Notes: generated by a model not told the origin, from the sequence alone. Shown: positions 1 through 8,627, counted from the first letter of the stretch. The stretch: DNA of 13,142 bases from Sphingomonadaceae bacterium (GCA_947442095.1 CANEVG010000054.1:1-13142), one strand, 5' to 3'. Numbers and translations are program-made.

Positions 1-2
1 AC

Positions 3-98
3 CTGCAGGTGCGAGGCACGAATGCAGCAGTGGCCGGCTTCTATCAGCGACTAGGATCCGGCGGGGAAGACCGGGTCAGCATGGGAGGGCTGCTGTAA
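3..98 (+). CDS. GNAT family N-acetyltransferase, C-terminal fragment (5' end outside window)
   Basis: Only the last 31 codons are present, ending in TAA at 96-98. The readable peptide contains VRGTNAAVAGFYQRLG followed by EDRVSMGGLL. This is the usual end of YpeA-like GNAT acetyltransferases: a V-R-x-x-N-x-x-A strand/helix leading into the FY-x-x-LG turn, then an E-D-x-x-S-M-G final strand. GNAT enzymes move an acetyl group from acetyl-CoA to an amine, but the substrate cannot be told from this fragment. The gene converges on the lipoprotein gene; only six bases separate the two stop codons, so there is no room for a separate terminator. The frame is the only one giving a family-like peptide, and the gene is cut by the window edge. 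Confidence 0.78.
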   Translation: MQVRGTNAAVAGFYQRLGSGGEDRVSMGGLL

Positions 99-104
99 AT
101 CTAG

Positions 105-560
105 TCACATCGGCCTGCACTGGACCTGTCCTTTGGCATTGAACAGCGGGTTGCCTCTGGGATCGATGATGGCGAGGCTCACCGGCAGGCTCTGCACCAC
201 GCCGTTTTCCGCGGGAACCGTGCCGGGAATCGGGGCGAGTATCAGAATACGTTCGGCATCGAGATAGCGCGTCCGGGCGGTTTCGGGGAGGATCTGGCTT
301 GCGGTATCGGCGGGGAGGCGCACGATCTTGCCGCCAAGCTTGATGATTGCCTCCTTCTCCTGTGCGAGCACGAGCGCGGCAAGACCGCCGCCATCGGTGA
401 CGAAATTGCAGCCGGCGCCATAGAGCTTGTTGGCCTTCATCACGAGGTAGTCGATCTCTTCGAGCTGGATGGCCTTGCCCGGCGGTGGTGGCGGCGGCGG
501 AGGCGGCGCGCCGCAGGCGGCGGTCAGGAAAACCAGTCCAAGAGCCATTGCACGCATCAT
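105..560 (-). CDS. Small proline-rich putative lipoprotein, function unknown
   Basis: This encodes about 151 residues. I place the start at the ATG at 560, which overlaps the mutL stop (ATGA); a second ATG follows immediately at 557. A GGGAGA ribosome binding site lies in the last mutL codons, so translation is probably coupled to mutL. The N-terminus is a short signal peptide, MMRAMALGLVFLTAAC, with a lipobox-like T-A-A-C, so Cys16 is the likely lipidated residue. It is followed by GA and nine consecutive prolines. The mature part (about 125 residues) is mixed alpha/beta, with a Cys in GAGCNF and another in the C-terminal QVQCRPM. I do not recognise a named family. The position downstream of mutL looks like a neighbourhood habit and does not by itself imply a repair role. 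Export to the periplasm or outer membrane is inferred from the signal sequence. Confidence 0.75.
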   Translation of the reverse strand: MMRAMALGLVFLTAACGAPPPPPPPPPGKAIQLEEIDYLVMKANKLYGAGCNFVTDGGGLAALVLAQEKEAIIKLGGKIVRLPADTASQILPETARTRYLDAERILILAPIPGTVPAENGVVQSLPVSLAIIDPRGNPLFNAKGQVQCRPM

Positions 561-2365
561 TTTCTCCCGAACAGCTTCTCGATATCGCCATGCGCCAGCT
601 TGATCCACGTCGGCCGGCCGTGGTTGCACTGGCCCGAGCGCGGCGTCACTTCCATCTCGCGCAGCAGCGCATTCATCTCCGCGACCGAAAGTACCCGCCC
701 GGCCCTTACCGAACCATGGCAGGCCATGGTTGCCAAAACGAGATCGCGCTTCTCGCCCAGCAGCAGGGCCGCACCATTCTTCGCCAGATCATCGGCAACA
801 TCGCGCACCAGCGCCTGAATGTCTCCGCCCTTCAGTACCGCCGGAACGCTCCGCACCAGCATTGCGGCGGGGCCGAAGCGTTCCAGGACGAGGCCAAAGG
901 CGGCCAGTTGATCGGCAGCTTCCTCAAGCCGGTCGCAAGAGGGTTCATCAAGTTCGACCACTTCGGGGAGCAACAGCGCCTGGGCGGGTGCTGCGTCCTC
1001 CCCTGCCCCTGCGGCACGCAGGCGTTCGAGCACAAGGCGTTCGTGCGCGGCGTGCTGATCGATCAGCACCAGCCCGTCTTCGGCCTCGGCCACGATATAC
1101 GTCGCGGCAACCTGTCCGCGCGCCACGCCGAGCGGGTGGCTGGCCGCCGGGACCGGCTCTGCCGCCACTTCCGCGCGGGCAGCAGGCGGGGCCAGGACGG
1201 CGGTCTCATACTCGCGCCAGAGCTGCCCGGCTTCGGATAGGCGGGACGCCTGATAGTTTGGTTGGCTTTGCCAGAACATGCTGGACTGGGGCGTGGTAGA
1301 AGGCGCAACCGGTTCAGCCTGCCACGCGCGCATGGCCACCGCATCGGGGGCTTGCGCCGAGCGCCGGTCGCCGGTCATGAGCGCCTGCCGCAGGCCCGAG
1401 ACAATCATCCCGCGCACGAAAGCGGGATCGCGGAAGCGCACTTCGGTCTTGGCCGGGTGCACGTTGACGTCCACCTCCTCGGCCGGAACCTCGAGAAACA
1501 GGGCCAGTACCGCGTGCCGATCGCGCGCCAGCATGTCGGCATAGGCGCCGCGCACCGCGCCGATCAGCAGCTTGTCCTTCACCGGGCGGCCATTGACGAA
1601 AAGGTACTGGTGATCGGCCACGCCGCGGTTGTAGGTCGGCAGGCCCGCCACGCCCATCAGATGATAAGCCCCGCGCGCCAGATCAACCGCAACGGCGTTG
1701 TCGTGCAGTTCGCGCGCCACGATCTGCGCAGTGCGCGCGGCGAGCGTATCGCCCGGCTGGACATGGAGCGCGCGGCGGCCATCATGCTCCAGTGTGAAGC
1801 CGAGATCAGGCCGGGCAAGCGCGAGGCGGCGCACCACATCGAGGCTGGCGGCCCATTCCGAGCGCACGCTGCGCAGGAACTTGCGCCGCGCGGGCACTTT
1901 GCCGAACAGGTCCTCAACCCGCACCCGAGTGCCCGGCGGCAGCGCAGCGGGGCCGTCGGAGACGAGCATGCCGTGATCGACCACGCGGCTCCAAGCGTCG
2001 CCACCAAGTCCAGCGCGGCTTTCTATGGTGACTTTTGCAACGGACGCAATGGACGGCAGCGCCTCCCCCCTGAAGCCCAAGGTGGCGACCATTTCGATGG
2101 CTTCATCAGGCAATTTGGAGGTGGCGTGGCGTTCCAGCGCCAGCTCGATCTCGTCCGCCCGCATGCCGCAGCCGTCATCGGTAACCTCGATCAGCGCGAG
2201 CCCGCCCTCGGCCAGCCGCACCGAAATCTGGCTCGCACTGGCGTCGATCGCGTTCTCGACCAGCTCTTTCAGCGCGCTCGCCGGGCGCTCGACCACCTCG
2301 CCGGCAGCGATGCGATTGATGAGGCTTTCAGGCAGCCGCCTTATGGTTCGAACGTGCTCGGACAT
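557..2365 (-). CDS. mutL: DNA mismatch repair protein MutL (endonuclease type)
   Basis: This encodes 602 residues, a usual MutL length. MutL is recruited by mismatch-bound MutS and, in species without MutH, nicks the new strand itself. The N-terminal GHKL ATPase motifs are all present: ELVENAIDAS (34-43), DDGCGM (63-68) and GFRGEAL (97-103). The C-terminal metal-binding endonuclease motif DQHA-x2-E-x4-E is intact at 436-447 (DQHAAHERLVLE), with the supporting motifs ACHGSVRAG (548-556) and CNHGRP (580-585). A linker of low conservation joins the halves at about 330-410. I chose the ATG at 2365 (MSEHVRTIRRLPESLI); a TTG eight codons upstream is possible, and neither has a strong Shine-Dalgarno sequence. 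The gene is divergent from mreB and its stop overlaps the start of the lipoprotein gene. Confidence 0.97.
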   Translation of the reverse strand: MSEHVRTIRRLPESLINRIAAGEVVERPASALKELVENAIDASASQISVRLAEGGLALIEVTDDGCGMRADEIELALERHATSKLPDEAIEMVATLGFRGEALPSIASVAKVTIESRAGLGGDAWSRVVDHGMLVSDGPAALPPGTRVRVEDLFGKVPARRKFLRSVRSEWAASLDVVRRLALARPDLGFTLEHDGRRALHVQPGDTLAARTAQIVARELHDNAVAVDLARGAYHLMGVAGLPTYNRGVADHQYLFVNGRPVKDKLLIGAVRGAYADMLARDRHAVLALFLEVPAEEVDVNVHPAKTEVRFRDPAFVRGMIVSGLRQALMTGDRRSAQAPDAVAMRAWQAEPVAPSTTPQSSMFWQSQPNYQASRLSEAGQLWREYETAVLAPPAARAEVAAEPVPAASHPLGVARGQVAATYIVAEAEDGLVLIDQHAAHERLVLERLRAAGAGEDAAPAQALLLPEVVELDEPSCDRLEEAADQLAAFGLVLERFGPAAMLVRSVPAVLKGGDIQALVRDVADDLAKNGAALLLGEKRDLVLATMACHGSVRAGRVLSVAEMNALLREMEVTPRSGQCNHGRPTWIKLAHGDIEKLFGRK

Positions 2366-2511
2366 CGGATCATCAGCGTTAGCGACCAAGCCGCGCTTTT
2401 TCGAGACAGGCAGCGGAACTTATCCCGCAAAGCCTTCACAAAATATTGGGTTTTGCGCGGCCCGCCTGCTAATGCGCCCACTTCGCCCGACCGTACCCCG
2501 CACGATGGGCA

Positions 2512-2527
2512 GCCTGCTCCGGCAGGC
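2512..2527 (+). promoter_or_regulatory. Perfect hairpin in the mreB leader
   Basis: GCCTGC (2512-2517) and GCAGGC (2522-2527) form a perfect 6-bp stem around the 4-base loop TCCG, ending 28 bases before the preferred mreB ATG. In a transcript reading into mreB it would sit in the 5' untranslated region. It could affect ribosome access or RNA stability, or be chance in GC-rich DNA. There is no T-run after it, so it is not a terminator. If translation instead began at the upstream in-frame ATG at 2505, the hairpin would lie inside the coding region. The 190-base gap between mutL and mreB must also hold the promoters for both divergent genes; I could not pick convincing -35/-10 boxes there. Confidence 0.4.
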
Positions 2528-2555
2528 CAAACCGCAGATTCATACGGATTTCCTG

Positions 2556-3602
2556 ATGGCCTCGATGCTTTCCCGATTCTTCAAATTCGGTTCCCAGAAT
2601 ATCGCAATCGATCTCGGCACCGCAAACACGCTGGTCTATGTGCAGGACCGGGGCATCGTGCTCAATGAACCCTCCGTGGTGGCGATCGAGACGATCAACG
2701 GCATCAAGCGGGTCAAGGCCGTGGGCGATGATGCCAAGATGATGATGGGCAAGACGCCCGACAACATCGAAGCCATCCGTCCGCTGCGCGACGGCGTGAT
2801 CGCCGACATCGAAGTGGCCGAGGAAATGATCAAGCACTTCATCCGCAAGGTGAATGGCTCGAAAAGCCTCCTACGCTATCCCGAAATCGTGATCTGCGTG
2901 CCGTCGGGCTCCACCTCGGTCGAACGCCGCGCCATCCGCGATGCGGCCAGCAACGCGGGCGCCAGCCAGGTGTTCCTGATCCTCGAACCCATGGCCGCTG
3001 CCATCGGCGCCGACATGCCCGTGACCGAGCCGGTCGGCTCGATGGTCGTCGACATCGGCGGCGGCACCACCGAAGTTGCGGTGCTTTCGCTGCGCGGCCT
3101 TGCCTATACAACCTCGGTGCGCGTGGGCGGGGACAAGATGGACGAGGCCATCGTCTCCTACGTGCGCCGCCATCACAACCTGCTTATCGGCGAATCGACG
3201 GCAGAGCGCATCAAGAAGGACTTCGGCATCGCCATCGTGCCCTCTGACGGGATTGGCGAGACGATCCACATAAAGGGCCGCGATCTGGTGAACGGCGTGC
3301 CCAAGGAAATTACCATCACGCAGGCCAATGTCGCTGAAGCGCTGTCCGAACCCATCGGTGCGATTGTCGAAGGCGTTCGCATTGCGCTGGAAAACACCGC
3401 GCCCGAACTGGCCGCCGACATTGTCGACCAGGGCATCGTGCTGACCGGCGGGGGCGCGTTGATCCGCGGGCTGGACGAGCATTTGCGTGACGAGACCGGC
3501 TTGCCTGTCAGCGTGGCGGAAGATCCGCTTTCGTGCGTGGCGCTGGGCACCGGCCGGGCGATGGAAGATCCGATCTACCGCGGCGTGCTGATGACGGCGT
3601 GA
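2556..3602 (+). CDS. mreB: Rod shape-determining protein MreB (bacterial actin)
   Basis: This encodes 348 residues, as expected for MreB. It polymerises with ATP into filaments on the inner membrane that guide the cell-wall elongation machinery. The actin-fold motifs are clear: phosphate-1 IDLGTANT (18-25), EPMAAAIG (144-151), phosphate-2 VVDIGGGTTE (164-173) and the adenosine-site TGGGAL (297-302). The N-terminal MLSRFFKFGSQ is the short amphipathic membrane anchor. Three ATGs are in frame. I prefer 2556, which has a weak GGA seven bases upstream; 2565 would give MLSRFFKF and fits family starts equally well, while 2505 would add 17 residues of atypical sequence. It is the first gene of the elongation operon, divergent from mutL. 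The 57-base gap to mreC contains no obvious terminator. Confidence 0.97.
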   Translation: MASMLSRFFKFGSQNIAIDLGTANTLVYVQDRGIVLNEPSVVAIETINGIKRVKAVGDDAKMMMGKTPDNIEAIRPLRDGVIADIEVAEEMIKHFIRKVNGSKSLLRYPEIVICVPSGSTSVERRAIRDAASNAGASQVFLILEPMAAAIGADMPVTEPVGSMVVDIGGGTTEVAVLSLRGLAYTTSVRVGGDKMDEAIVSYVRRHHNLLIGESTAERIKKDFGIAIVPSDGIGETIHIKGRDLVNGVPKEITITQANVAEALSEPIGAIVEGVRIALENTAPELAADIVDQGIVLTGGGALIRGLDEHLRDETGLPVSVAEDPLSCVALGTGRAMEDPIYRGVLMTA

Positions 3603-3659
3603 TGCCGAAGCGCATGATGCGCCTCAAAGCGCTACGGGGATCAAATAAGGAAGGGTAGC

Positions 3660-4595
3660 ATGGCGCGGTCTGTGGGCCGGCGCCCGGGCTTTTCGCGCAG
3701 GGCGCAATACGGCATCTTTACCGGCTACGTCATCGCCGTGGCCGGTGTGGTCTTGGGCGCTATCCTGCTGATCGTGTCGCTGGTCAATCCCGGCGCGTTC
3801 AGTGGATTGCGCAGCGCGGCAGGCGAGATCGCGCGTCCGGCAGGCGAAGCGGGTGCGGAGGCGCGGGCTGCAGGCCAGAGCCTGTTCGGGGCGATTGGCG
3901 CATATTTGGGCGCCGGCCGCCAGAACGCCGCGCTCAGCCGAGAAGTTGCCGCCGCGCGCGCCAATGCCATGACGATGCGCGCGCTGGAGGGTGAGAACCG
4001 CCGCCTCAAGGCGCTCCTCGGTATTGTCGATCCGGTCAGCCGCCCGGTCACCGCGGCCCGGCTGATCGGTTCAACGTCCGCCAGCACGCGGCGCTTTGCC
4101 GTGCTTTCTGCCGGCTCCGTGCAAGGGGTCCGCGCCGGGCAGCCGGTGCGCTCTGCCGCCGGTTTGATCGGCCGGGTGATCGAGGCCGGGGCTAATACGG
4201 CGCGCGTGCTGCTTGTGACCGACCCCGAAAACGTGGTTCCCGTGCGCCGCGCGCGGGATGGGCTGCCCGCGTTTATCGAGGGCAAATCGGATGGCCGCAT
4301 CGCGATCCGCCTGATCAACATGGGGGTCAATCCGCTGAAAGGGGGGGATGTTTTCGTCACATCCGGCTCGGGCGGGCTCTATCCACCGGGTATCCCGGTC
4401 GCAGTGGTGACCGAGGTGCTCACCGATGGCGGCATCGGCCATCTGGCCAGCGATCCCTCTGACGCCGATTTCGTGATCGTGCTGCCGGTGTTCCAGGCAG
4501 CGGCAGTGGCCGCGCTCAATGCCAGCCAGCAGGCCGCCGGTCCCGCACCTGAAGCCCCCGCGCCGGAATCCAGCACAGCTGGTGGAGCCAACTGA
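3660..4595 (+). CDS. mreC: Rod shape-determining protein MreC
   Basis: This encodes 311 residues. MreC is a periplasmic scaffold anchored by one membrane helix; it links MreB and MreD to PBP2 and stimulates the PBP2-RodA complex. The sequence shows a basic cytoplasmic N-terminus (MARSVGRRPGFSRR), a membrane segment at about 19-42, a coiled-coil-prone stretch at about 86-120 (ENRRLKALLG end), and then the beta-barrel core at 121-280, including the conserved GDVFVTSGSGGLYPPGIPV (229-247). The last 30 residues are an Ala/Pro-rich tail. The start is firm: a strong AAGGAAGG ribosome binding site lies just upstream of the ATG. Its TGA shares one base with the mreD start (TGATG), so the two are translationally coupled. 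Confidence 0.95.
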   Translation: MARSVGRRPGFSRRAQYGIFTGYVIAVAGVVLGAILLIVSLVNPGAFSGLRSAAGEIARPAGEAGAEARAAGQSLFGAIGAYLGAGRQNAALSREVAAARANAMTMRALEGENRRLKALLGIVDPVSRPVTAARLIGSTSASTRRFAVLSAGSVQGVRAGQPVRSAAGLIGRVIEAGANTARVLLVTDPENVVPVRRARDGLPAFIEGKSDGRIAIRLINMGVNPLKGGDVFVTSGSGGLYPPGIPVAVVTEVLTDGGIGHLASDPSDADFVIVLPVFQAAAVAALNASQQAAGPAPEAPAPESSTAGGAN

Positions 4596-5149
4596 TGCCG
4601 CTCCCCCGGATCCCCGTGCGGCCCGAGGACATTGTCCCCATCCGCATCAACCGGGCGCCTTCGCCGTGGGTGGCAGAAGGGCTGCCCTGGATCACGGTGA
4701 TGTTCGCGTCGATGGCGGCGTTCTCGCCCGTGGTCGCATCTGCTCCGGTAACCCCGCCGCTGGCGTTCATGCTGTTTCTTGCGTGGCGCATGCTGCGCCC
4801 TAGCCTCTTCCCGGTCTGGGCCGGCCTACCGCTGGGCGCGTTCGATGATCTGTTCAGCGGCCAGCCCTTCGGCAGCGGGATCGTGCTATGGTCCGCGGCC
4901 ATGCTGGCGATGGACGTGTTCGACAACCGCTTCCTGTGGCGCAGCTTCCCCCAGGACTGGCTGACAGCCAGTGTGCTGCTCATCGGCTACCTCGGGCTCG
5001 GCGCGCTGTTCGCCGGGATCGCAACGGGCGCGCCTCTCCCCCTCGTGATCGGACCGCAGATCCTGGTCACCATCATGTTCTATCCGCTGATGACGCAGCT
5101 TGTGGCACTGCTCGACCGGATCCGCCTCCTCCCGCTCAGGAAGCTTTAG
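4595..5149 (+). CDS. mreD: Rod shape-determining protein MreD
   Basis: This encodes 184 residues, the usual size for this inner-membrane component of the elongasome. After a polar N-terminal stretch of about 25 residues, the protein is mostly hydrophobic, with about five membrane helices. The family hallmark is the loop reading GLPLGAFDDLFSGQPFGSG at about residues 77-95, with the acidic DD pair and the G-x-P-x-G-S turn. The C-terminal helix ends in basic RIRLLPLRKL. The start codon overlaps the mreC stop by one base. mrdA begins seven bases after the stop, so the three genes are clearly co-transcribed. No alternative assignment fits this position and hydropathy. Confidence 0.93.
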   Translation: MPLPRIPVRPEDIVPIRINRAPSPWVAEGLPWITVMFASMAAFSPVVASAPVTPPLAFMLFLAWRMLRPSLFPVWAGLPLGAFDDLFSGQPFGSGIVLWSAAMLAMDVFDNRFLWRSFPQDWLTASVLLIGYLGLGALFAGIATGAPLPLVIGPQILVTIMFYPLMTQLVALLDRIRLLPLRKL

Positions 5150-5155
5150 AGCCTG

Positions 5156-7288
5156 ATGCGCAAGCAGAAACCCGGAAGGCCTCGCACGCTGCCGATGAGC
5201 TCGGCCTTGCTGACCAACACGTTCGAGCGGCGCACGTTCGTACTGGGGCTGGCGCAGGCCGGTGTGGGCGTGCTGCTGGCGGGGCGGCTGGCCTACCTCT
5301 CGGTGGCGGAAAACGCCAGGTACCGCGCGGCTTCCGAAAGCAACCGCGTCAACCTCACGCTGATCCCGCCCCGGCGCGGCTGGGTGCTGGATCGCAAAGG
5401 CGCGCCACTGGCGGCCAATCGCGCCGATTTCCGGGTCGATCTCGTGCCCGACCGGGTGGTCGATCCGGACAAGACCCTGGCGAAGCTGGCGAACCTGCTG
5501 GGCCTGACGGCGGACCGCGTAAGCGACATTCGCGACAAGCTGGATAAGGCGCACGGGTTCCAGCCGGTCGAGGTCGCCTCCAGCCTTGATTGGGACAAGT
5601 TCGCCGCGGTCAGCGTGCGCCTGCCCGAACTGCCTGGCGTGATCCCGCAGCGCGGCTTCTCGCGATTCTATCCCACGGGCGCGGCGGTCGGCCATCTGGT
5701 CGGCTATGTCGGCCCGGCCTCGGCCCGTGATTACGAGCAGGAGCGCAACCCGCTGCTCATCACACCCGGCTTCAAGATTGGCAAGGATGGCCTTGAAAAG
5801 CAGTTTGAAACGCGCCTGCGCGGGGTGCCGGGCGCGCGGCGGGTGGAGGCGACGGCCAGCGGGCGCGTGGTGCGCGATCTCGGCACACGCGAGGATGTGG
5901 CAGGCAAGCCCATCCAACTGACCATCGATGCCGCGCTGCAAGATTATGCCGCGCGGCGGGTGGGGCTGGAATCAGGGTCGGTCGTGGTGATGGATTGCCT
6001 GACGGGCGACGTGCTGGCGATGGTCTCGATGCCCAGCTTCGATCCCAACAGCTTTGCCGATGGCATCGGCCGCATCGAGTGGAAAATGCTTTCCGAAGAC
6101 GACCACGTGCCGCTGCGCAACAAGGTGCTGCGCGGGCTCTATCCGCCGGGCTCTACCGTCAAGCCGATGGTCGCGCTTTCGTTCCTCGAGGCCGGGCTCG
6201 ATCCCGAGGCCAGCGTGGGCTGCGGCGGGGGCCTGCGCGTGGGCAACCGCGTGTTCCATTGCTGGAATCGGCGCGGGCACGGCACGACGAACATGGCCAA
6301 GGGCATCTACCAATCGTGCGACGTGTACTTTTACCATTTCGCGCAGCAGATCGGGATGGACAAGATCGCCGCGATGGCCAAGCGGCTCGGCCTTGGGCAG
6401 GAATTTCCCATGCCCTATCCCGGCCAGTCCTATGGCACGGTGCCCGATCCGGCGTGGAAGCAACGCAAGTACGGCAAGGAATGGGCGATCTATGACACAG
6501 TGAACGCCACGATTGGCCAGGGCTACATGCTGGTCAATCCGCTGCAGCAAGCGGTCATGGCCGCGCGCCTCGCCTCCGGCCGCAATCTCATGCCGCGCCT
6601 GCTAATGGACCGCCGCGCGCCCGCCGCGCCTTCGCTTGGGATCAAGCAGGAACACCTCGATCTCATCCACACGGCTATGAACGAAGTGGTCAACGGGCGG
6701 GGCACTGCAGGCAAGGCGCGACTTCCTGTGGAAGGCGTGCAGATGGCTGGCAAGACCGGCACCGCGCAAGTCGTTGGGCTCAATATTGGCAACGGCAAGG
6801 GCGGGCTATGGAAGCACCGCGATCACGGCCACTTCATCTGCTTCGCCCCGTTCGACAAGCCGCGCTATGCCGCTTCCGTGGTTGTCGAGCATGGCGGCGG
6901 CTCTGGCGCAGCCTATCCGATTGCGCGCGATGTCATGACCTTCCTGTTCGATCAGGCCAAGGCGATGGAAGTGCTTGAAGGTTATGAAAAGCAGTGGGGG
7001 GGCAATGTGGAGCAGCGGATGGCGGCGCGCTATGATGCCTATGCCGCCAAGTTCGGCGCGAGCGCGCCCAAGGCCCCCGATGAGGTGCAGGCCGCCGAAG
7101 CGGTCGCGGCAGACAACACGCCCGTAACCGAACCGACCGGACCGCAGACCGACGCCGCACCGCCCGCGCCCGAGCCTGAGGCGAGCCCAAGCGCTGCCGC
7201 AACCGAAGCGTCGGCGCCAATGCCTGCCGCTCCGGCCGCCCCGGCAGCAGCGCCCGCTGTGCCGCCCGCCGCGCCGGAAGGCCGCTGA
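5156..7288 (+). CDS. mrdA: Penicillin-binding protein 2 (elongation-specific peptidoglycan DD-transpeptidase)
   Basis: This encodes 710 residues, longer than typical PBP2 (about 630-650) because of the tail. It cross-links peptidoglycan in the lateral wall as partner of RodA. A single membrane anchor lies at about 28-48, followed by the pedestal domain (PPRRGWVLDRKGAPLA at 71-86). The transpeptidase motifs are S333-T-V-K336 (nucleophile), S387-C-D389 and K533-T-G535 in KTGTAQ. The last 70 or so residues (about 640-710) are low-complexity Ala/Pro/Glu/Thr sequence outside the catalytic fold. The ATG at 5156 begins seven bases after mreD; an in-frame ATG at codon 14 is a fallback start. rodA starts two bases after the stop. 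All catalytic residues are present, so it should be an active beta-lactam target. Confidence 0.96.
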   Translation: MRKQKPGRPRTLPMSSALLTNTFERRTFVLGLAQAGVGVLLAGRLAYLSVAENARYRAASESNRVNLTLIPPRRGWVLDRKGAPLAANRADFRVDLVPDRVVDPDKTLAKLANLLGLTADRVSDIRDKLDKAHGFQPVEVASSLDWDKFAAVSVRLPELPGVIPQRGFSRFYPTGAAVGHLVGYVGPASARDYEQERNPLLITPGFKIGKDGLEKQFETRLRGVPGARRVEATASGRVVRDLGTREDVAGKPIQLTIDAALQDYAARRVGLESGSVVVMDCLTGDVLAMVSMPSFDPNSFADGIGRIEWKMLSEDDHVPLRNKVLRGLYPPGSTVKPMVALSFLEAGLDPEASVGCGGGLRVGNRVFHCWNRRGHGTTNMAKGIYQSCDVYFYHFAQQIGMDKIAAMAKRLGLGQEFPMPYPGQSYGTVPDPAWKQRKYGKEWAIYDTVNATIGQGYMLVNPLQQAVMAARLASGRNLMPRLLMDRRAPAAPSLGIKQEHLDLIHTAMNEVVNGRGTAGKARLPVEGVQMAGKTGTAQVVGLNIGNGKGGLWKHRDHGHFICFAPFDKPRYAASVVVEHGGGSGAAYPIARDVMTFLFDQAKAMEVLEGYEKQWGGNVEQRMAARYDAYAAKFGASAPKAPDEVQAAEAVAADNTPVTEPTGPQTDAAPPAPEPEASPSAAATEASAPMPAAPAAPAAAPAVPPAAPEGR

Positions 7289-7289
7289 C

Positions 7290-8405
7290 ATGGAGCGGGC
7301 CTATATCCCAGGCGCCATAGCGCGCCAGCCTTGGGGCGTTATCCTGCCGCTCGGTCTGCTGGTGACCTTCGGCTGCGCGGTGCTTTATTCGGCTGCGGGC
7401 GGGCATTTCCAGCCCTGGGCCTTGACGCACGGCGTGCGGTTTGTGGTGTTTCTGGCCATGGCCATGCTGATCGCCCGCATCCCGCAAACCCTGTTCCGCC
7501 ATGCGGCACTGCCCGTGTATGGCGTGCTGTGCGTGCTGCTGGTGCTGGTAGAACTGCTCGGCCGGGTAGGCGGCGGCAGCCAGCGCTGGCTCAATCTGGG
7601 GTTCATGCAGCTCCAGCCCTCGGAACTGATGAAGCCGGGGATCGTGCTAGTGCTCGCGTGGTTCTACAGCGTGCTGCCTGCGCCCGAGATCAAGACCTGG
7701 CGCGCGATTGGGCCGGCGGTCCTGCTGCTGGGCCTGCCAGCGGGTCTGGTCATGCTCCAGCCTGATCTGGGCACCGGGCTTGCCATCAGCTTCGGCGCGG
7801 TGGTGGTGATGTTCCTTGCCGGTCTGCCGCTGCGGCTGTTCCTGGGCGGCGTTGTGGCGGTGGCAGTGGCCGCGCCGCTGGCGTTCTTCACGCTGCTGCA
7901 TGATTATCAGCGCAAGCGCGTGCTCGTGTTTCTCGATCCGGAAAGCGATCCGCTCGGCTCGGGCTATCACATCACCCAATCGAAAATCGCGATCGGATCG
8001 GGCGGCCTAGTCGGCAAGGGCTTTGGCCAGGGTTCGCAAAGTCACCTCGACTATCTGCCGGAGGCGCACACCGATTTCGTGTTCGCCACGATGGCGGAAG
8101 AATGGGGCATGCTCGGCGGCCTCTTCGTACTGACGATCTTTGCGCTCATATTGAGCTGGGGCCTGCGCGTGGCCCAACGCGCGCCAGACCGCTTCTCGCG
8201 CCTGCTCGCCGCCGGGATGGTCACCACGATCTTTTTCTACGTCTGCATCAACCTGATGATGGTGATGGGCCTTGCACCCGTGGTGGGCATCCCCCTGCCC
8301 TTCGTAAGCCATGGCGGCTCCTCGATGATGACCAACATGATCTGCATCGGCACGATCATGGCCGTCGACCGCTGGTCGCGCCTGCAACCCGCCGGGCTGC
8401 GCTGA
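7290..8405 (+). CDS. rodA: Rod shape-determining protein RodA (SEDS peptidoglycan glycosyltransferase)
   Basis: This encodes 371 residues with about ten hydrophobic helices. It polymerises lipid II into glycan strands during cell elongation, paired with PBP2. Conserved SEDS features are GGGSQRWLNLGFMQLQPSE (94-112), MLQPDLGTG (155-163), the long periplasmic loop GSGGLVGKGFGQGSQSHLDYLPEAHTDF with the catalytic Asp of H-T-D at 262, and the final GIPLPFVSHGGSSM. FtsW, the division paralogue, is the only alternative; the position directly after mrdA and the short N-terminus favour RodA. The ATG at 7290 lies one base past the mrdA stop, with the coding end of mrdA (GGAAGG) supplying a ribosome binding site. 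It is the last gene of the operon; 90 bases separate it from the tRNA. Confidence 0.96.
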   Translation: MERAYIPGAIARQPWGVILPLGLLVTFGCAVLYSAAGGHFQPWALTHGVRFVVFLAMAMLIARIPQTLFRHAALPVYGVLCVLLVLVELLGRVGGGSQRWLNLGFMQLQPSELMKPGIVLVLAWFYSVLPAPEIKTWRAIGPAVLLLGLPAGLVMLQPDLGTGLAISFGAVVVMFLAGLPLRLFLGGVVAVAVAAPLAFFTLLHDYQRKRVLVFLDPESDPLGSGYHITQSKIAIGSGGLVGKGFGQGSQSHLDYLPEAHTDFVFATMAEEWGMLGGLFVLTIFALILSWGLRVAQRAPDRFSRLLAAGMVTTIFFYVCINLMMVMGLAPVVGIPLPFVSHGGSSMMTNMICIGTIMAVDRWSRLQPAGLR

Positions 8406-8495
8406 AAAACCCGAATTTTGCACTTGGCAGGCGGCGAAAAATCGCTAAGGGGGCTGCTCTCAGTCGCCAGACCCCAGTTCGGTTAGGCACGGTGT

Positions 8496-8571
<76 letters not shown>

Positions 8572-8627
8572 AACTTCTCAACGGCTTAGGTGCAAATATA
8601 CATCCCTCCCAAGGGGCTGTCGAGAGG

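Noticed and set aside
2025..2555. MreB frame open far upstream into mutL
   Set aside because: The extension is antisense to mutL and has no MreB similarity before the membrane-anchor helix, so it is only the absence of stops in GC-rich DNA.
1262..2668. 468-codon open frame on the plus strand opposite mutL
   Set aside because: It is antisense to a full-length, motif-complete MutL. Long shadow frames are common in GC-rich DNA, and the translation has no recognisable domain.
8406..8495. Possible tRNA promoter (TTGCAC at 8418-8423, GCTAAG at 8444-8449)
   Set aside because: The spacer is 20 bases and the -10 match is poor, so I do not call it, although a promoter for the tRNA probably lies in this gap.
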